In this document: positions 62,253 to 64,000 of the stretch, piece by piece
Numbering within the stretch: the stretch's first letter is position 1
How the letters are laid out: every line of letters begins with the position of its first letter
Assembly (NCBI GenBank): GCA_020847375.1
Contig: JADLCB010000014.1
Coordinates: forward strand, 1-64,000
Source: Phycisphaerales bacterium
GTDB taxonomy: Bacteria > Planctomycetota > Phycisphaerae > Tepidisphaerales > Tepidisphaeraceae
DNA: 64,000 bases
Direction of reading: 5' to 3'
Made by a program: the position numbers and the translations under genes
Notes under the pieces: model-generated
The model's input: only the letters and a program-made list of their open reading frames with translations
What the model was told of the DNA's origin: nothing
The model's database searches: none

Positions 62253-63887
62253 CTATGCCAGTATCGTCAGGCAGCGATCAATCCGCGCAAGTGTTCGGTT
62301 GCGGCCAAGAAAAGCCAGGCTATGAAAAATGGGCGGGCTGACCGTGCTTCCACAAACCGCCACGCGCAGCGGCTGGGCCACTTTGCCCAGGGCGAGGTTT
62401 TTTTCACTACAGTAGCTTTGCACCTGTTGTTCCAGTGCGCCCGCCTCCCACGTGGCGCTACCCTCCAGTAACTGCCGCAGATCGCGCAACACGGACGCCC
62501 CCTGGTTGTTCTCCTTTTTCAGCACCTTTTCGACGGCTTGGGGCTGATAGTCGATCTGATCGTCGGGGACGAATAAGAAGCGCGATAATTCATCCACTTC
62601 GCGCAGCAGGCGAAACCCTTTTTTCATGTCCAGAAGCTCAGCCAGTTGCGCATCAGTTGCCGGTGTCAGTGGCGAAGCGGGATTGACGCTCAGATAATCG
62701 CGGAACGCCGCAATCAGGCGATTCGGATCAGCTTCAGCCACGGCGTCGGTGTTGAATGACAGCAGTTTGTCGCGGCTGAACTTGGCGTTGCTTTTACCGA
62801 TATCCTTCAGCTCAAACAGGCGCACCATTTCCCCGATGCTCATGCGTTCACGATCTTCGCCGGGACTCCATCCCAGAAGCGCCAGAAAATTCAACAGCAC
62901 TTCGGGCAAATATCCCTGGCGACGGAAATCATTGACAAGAATCTCCGGCAACTCCGATTCCTTCAGGTGAATCGCCTGCATGACCGCCTGCTGCTGATCC
63001 AGATCAAGCTGGGTTTTGCTGTCCTTGATCCACACCCCCAGCCCGGGCGCATCCAGAGCGGCCGCGGTTGCCAGATCATCAACGGTCTTTTGATGGGTTT
63101 TCAGCCAGACTTGCGCGCGTTCGCGCACTTTTTTATCGCGGTCGCGTTTGCCCATCTTGCTGCCGTCAAGATTCTGAATCACTGGCAGATGGGCGTAGAC
63201 GGGCTGGGCGTATCCCAACGCCTTTTGCAGCGCAAGGTGTAAGAAGGTGTTCTTGGTATGCTCCTGACCACGCAGAACGTGGGTGACGCCCATTTCCGCA
63301 TCATCCACGACCACCGCGAAGTGATAGGTGGGCATGCCGTCAGCCTTGCGAATGACAAAATCCTGAACTTCTTCGATGGGCTGAGTGATGTCTTTATCCA
63401 GGACCGCGTCGTGAAAGGAGTAGGGCTGTACGGGCGTGGCAAAACGCACAACCGCTTTGCGCCCCTGGGCGGCGAACTGCGCAAGTTGGTCAGTAGAATA
63501 ATTGCGCCGTTGATAGATAAAGGCGCGTTTTTGCTTTTCCGCCTCCTGACGCAGTGCTGCCAGCTCCTGTGGCGTTTCCCATGCCTCATACGCCAGACCG
63601 CGCGCCATCAGGTCGTCGATCAGCCGGTTGTAGACATCGGTTCTTTGTGACTGATGGACGAGTTGCGGATTGTCCCAGTTCAATCCCAGCCAGCGCAGAT
63701 CATCCAGGAGCTGCACCGTCGCCTGTTCGGTTGACCGGGCCAGGTCCGTGTCTTCGATACGCAGCAGAAATTCTCCGCCGCAATGGCGTGCCAGCAGCCA
63801 GCAAAACAGGGCGGTTCGGGCGCCACCAACATGAAGATAACCGGTGGGCGATGGAGCAAAACGGGTGACAACTTTTGGAACGGGCAT
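62253..63887 (-). CDS. gltX: Glutamyl-tRNA synthetase
   Basis: Class I synthetase, 544 residues. HIGH-type motif FAPSPTGYLHVGGARTALF near residue 10, EFLLRIEDTDLARS, and the KMSKS-equivalent SKMGKRDRDKK. In this species an insertion of ~50 residues follows KMSKS (RERAQVWLKTHQKTVDD, with a DQQQAVMQ region), making it longer than the usual ~480. The C-terminal anticodon-binding domain is present. Whether it is strictly Glu-specific or also charges tRNA-Gln cannot be read by eye. ATG 63887; its transcript ends at the 62090 terminator. Confidence 0.95.
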   Translation of the reverse strand: MPVPKVVTRFAPSPTGYLHVGGARTALFCWLLARHCGGEFLLRIEDTDLARSTEQATVQLLDDLRWLGLNWDNPQLVHQSQRTDVYNRLIDDLMARGLAYEAWETPQELAALRQEAEKQKRAFIYQRRNYSTDQLAQFAAQGRKAVVRFATPVQPYSFHDAVLDKDITQPIEEVQDFVIRKADGMPTYHFAVVVDDAEMGVTHVLRGQEHTKNTFLHLALQKALGYAQPVYAHLPVIQNLDGSKMGKRDRDKKVRERAQVWLKTHQKTVDDLATAAALDAPGLGVWIKDSKTQLDLDQQQAVMQAIHLKESELPEILVNDFRRQGYLPEVLLNFLALLGWSPGEDRERMSIGEMVRLFELKDIGKSNAKFSRDKLLSFNTDAVAEADPNRLIAAFRDYLSVNPASPLTPATDAQLAELLDMKKGFRLLREVDELSRFLFVPDDQIDYQPQAVEKVLKKENNQGASVLRDLRQLLEGSATWEAGALEQQVQSYCSEKNLALGKVAQPLRVAVCGSTVSPPIFHSLAFLGRNRTLARIDRCLTILA

Positions 63888-63931
63888 AGACTGGCAATTA
63901 TCGGCAGACCGGGGCTATCGTCAAAGCATCG

Positions 63932-64000
63932 GATCACCGCTCCCTTACGGTCGCGGCTCGTTAATACATCGACCTTCGCGGGTTACTTGCGAAAGCCTTG
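63932..64000 (-). repeat. Dispersed repeat, copy 2 (continues past window end)
   Basis: The last 69 bases of the window are the inverted counterpart of 4177-4245, with five mismatches. The copy lies in the spacer upstream of gltX and probably continues beyond the window; whether the second, inverted arm that makes a palindrome at 4216-4279 also follows here cannot be seen. Confidence 0.75.

Noticed and set aside
1-64000. Insertion sequences, prophage, CRISPR arrays or rRNA
   Set aside because: No transposase, integrase or phage proteins, no regularly spaced direct repeats and no rRNA core sequences were seen in the window.

Overview
The window looks like a chromosomal segment of a planctomycete, most likely from the class Phycisphaerae. 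This is inferred from gene content: a PEP-CTERM protein beside a prepilin-like protein, the hydroxysqualene dehydroxylase HpnE, a histone H1-like (Hc1-type) protein, split Mac/Lol-type ABC transporters, and many medium-length housekeeping genes scattered singly on both strands rather than in long operons. The cell is Gram-negative in plan (lipoproteins, TolC/NodT outer-membrane factor, LolCD-like exporter) and flagellated (fliK). No phage, insertion sequence, rRNA or CRISPR array was seen.

Layout. 1-5.3 kb: end of a flagellar gene cluster (fliK), a DUF4105/Lnb-like membrane protein, a sugar-phosphate isomerase-like enzyme, then a palindromic repeat and an acidic, C-terminally anchored protein. 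5.3-14 kb: 2-hydroxyacid dehydrogenase, glycogen debranching enzyme coupled to an unknown membrane protein, DUF2007 and DUF58 proteins, a FolD homologue with altered catalytic residues, fumarase. 14-20 kb: infC (apparent AUU start), family 2 glycosyltransferase, Sel1-repeat protein, lipoprotein, PEP-CTERM and prepilin-like proteins. 20-26 kb: HpnE operon, transketolase, M19 dipeptidase. 26.5-34.5 kb: MacA-MacB(ATPase)-MacB(permease)-TolC/NodT operon followed by a second LolC/LolD-like ABC pair whose ATPase carries a membrane-spanning insertion. 34.5-41.5 kb: aminotransferase IlvE, Hc1-like histone, FabZ-like dehydratase, PQQ-propeller protein, MTA phosphorylase and metK. 41.5-50.5 kb: valS, endonuclease V, membrane glycosyltransferase-like protein, tRNA-Leu(CAA), alaS. 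50.5-61.5 kb: patatin lipoprotein, PfkB kinase, GNAT acetyltransferase, RCK-type protein, a GAF/REC regulator, an OmpR-type two-component system followed by two ICMT-like methyltransferases, gamma carbonic anhydrase, and a stand-alone MshEN-domain protein. 61.5-64 kb: a poorly coding stretch, then gltX and a second copy of the palindromic repeat at the very end.

How genes work together: the 26.5-34.5 kb block can form two envelope export machines; MTA phosphorylase and metK sit divergently and both act in SAM/methionine turnover; the response regulator and histidine kinase overlap by four bases and clearly form one system; HpnE follows a Trm112-like gene directly. The items most worth a second look are the ABC ATPase with a two-helix membrane insertion, the FolD homologue lacking the usual catalytic Lys/Tyr/Gln/Asp set, the palindromic repeat family, and several unexplained inverted repeats in long intergenic spaces.
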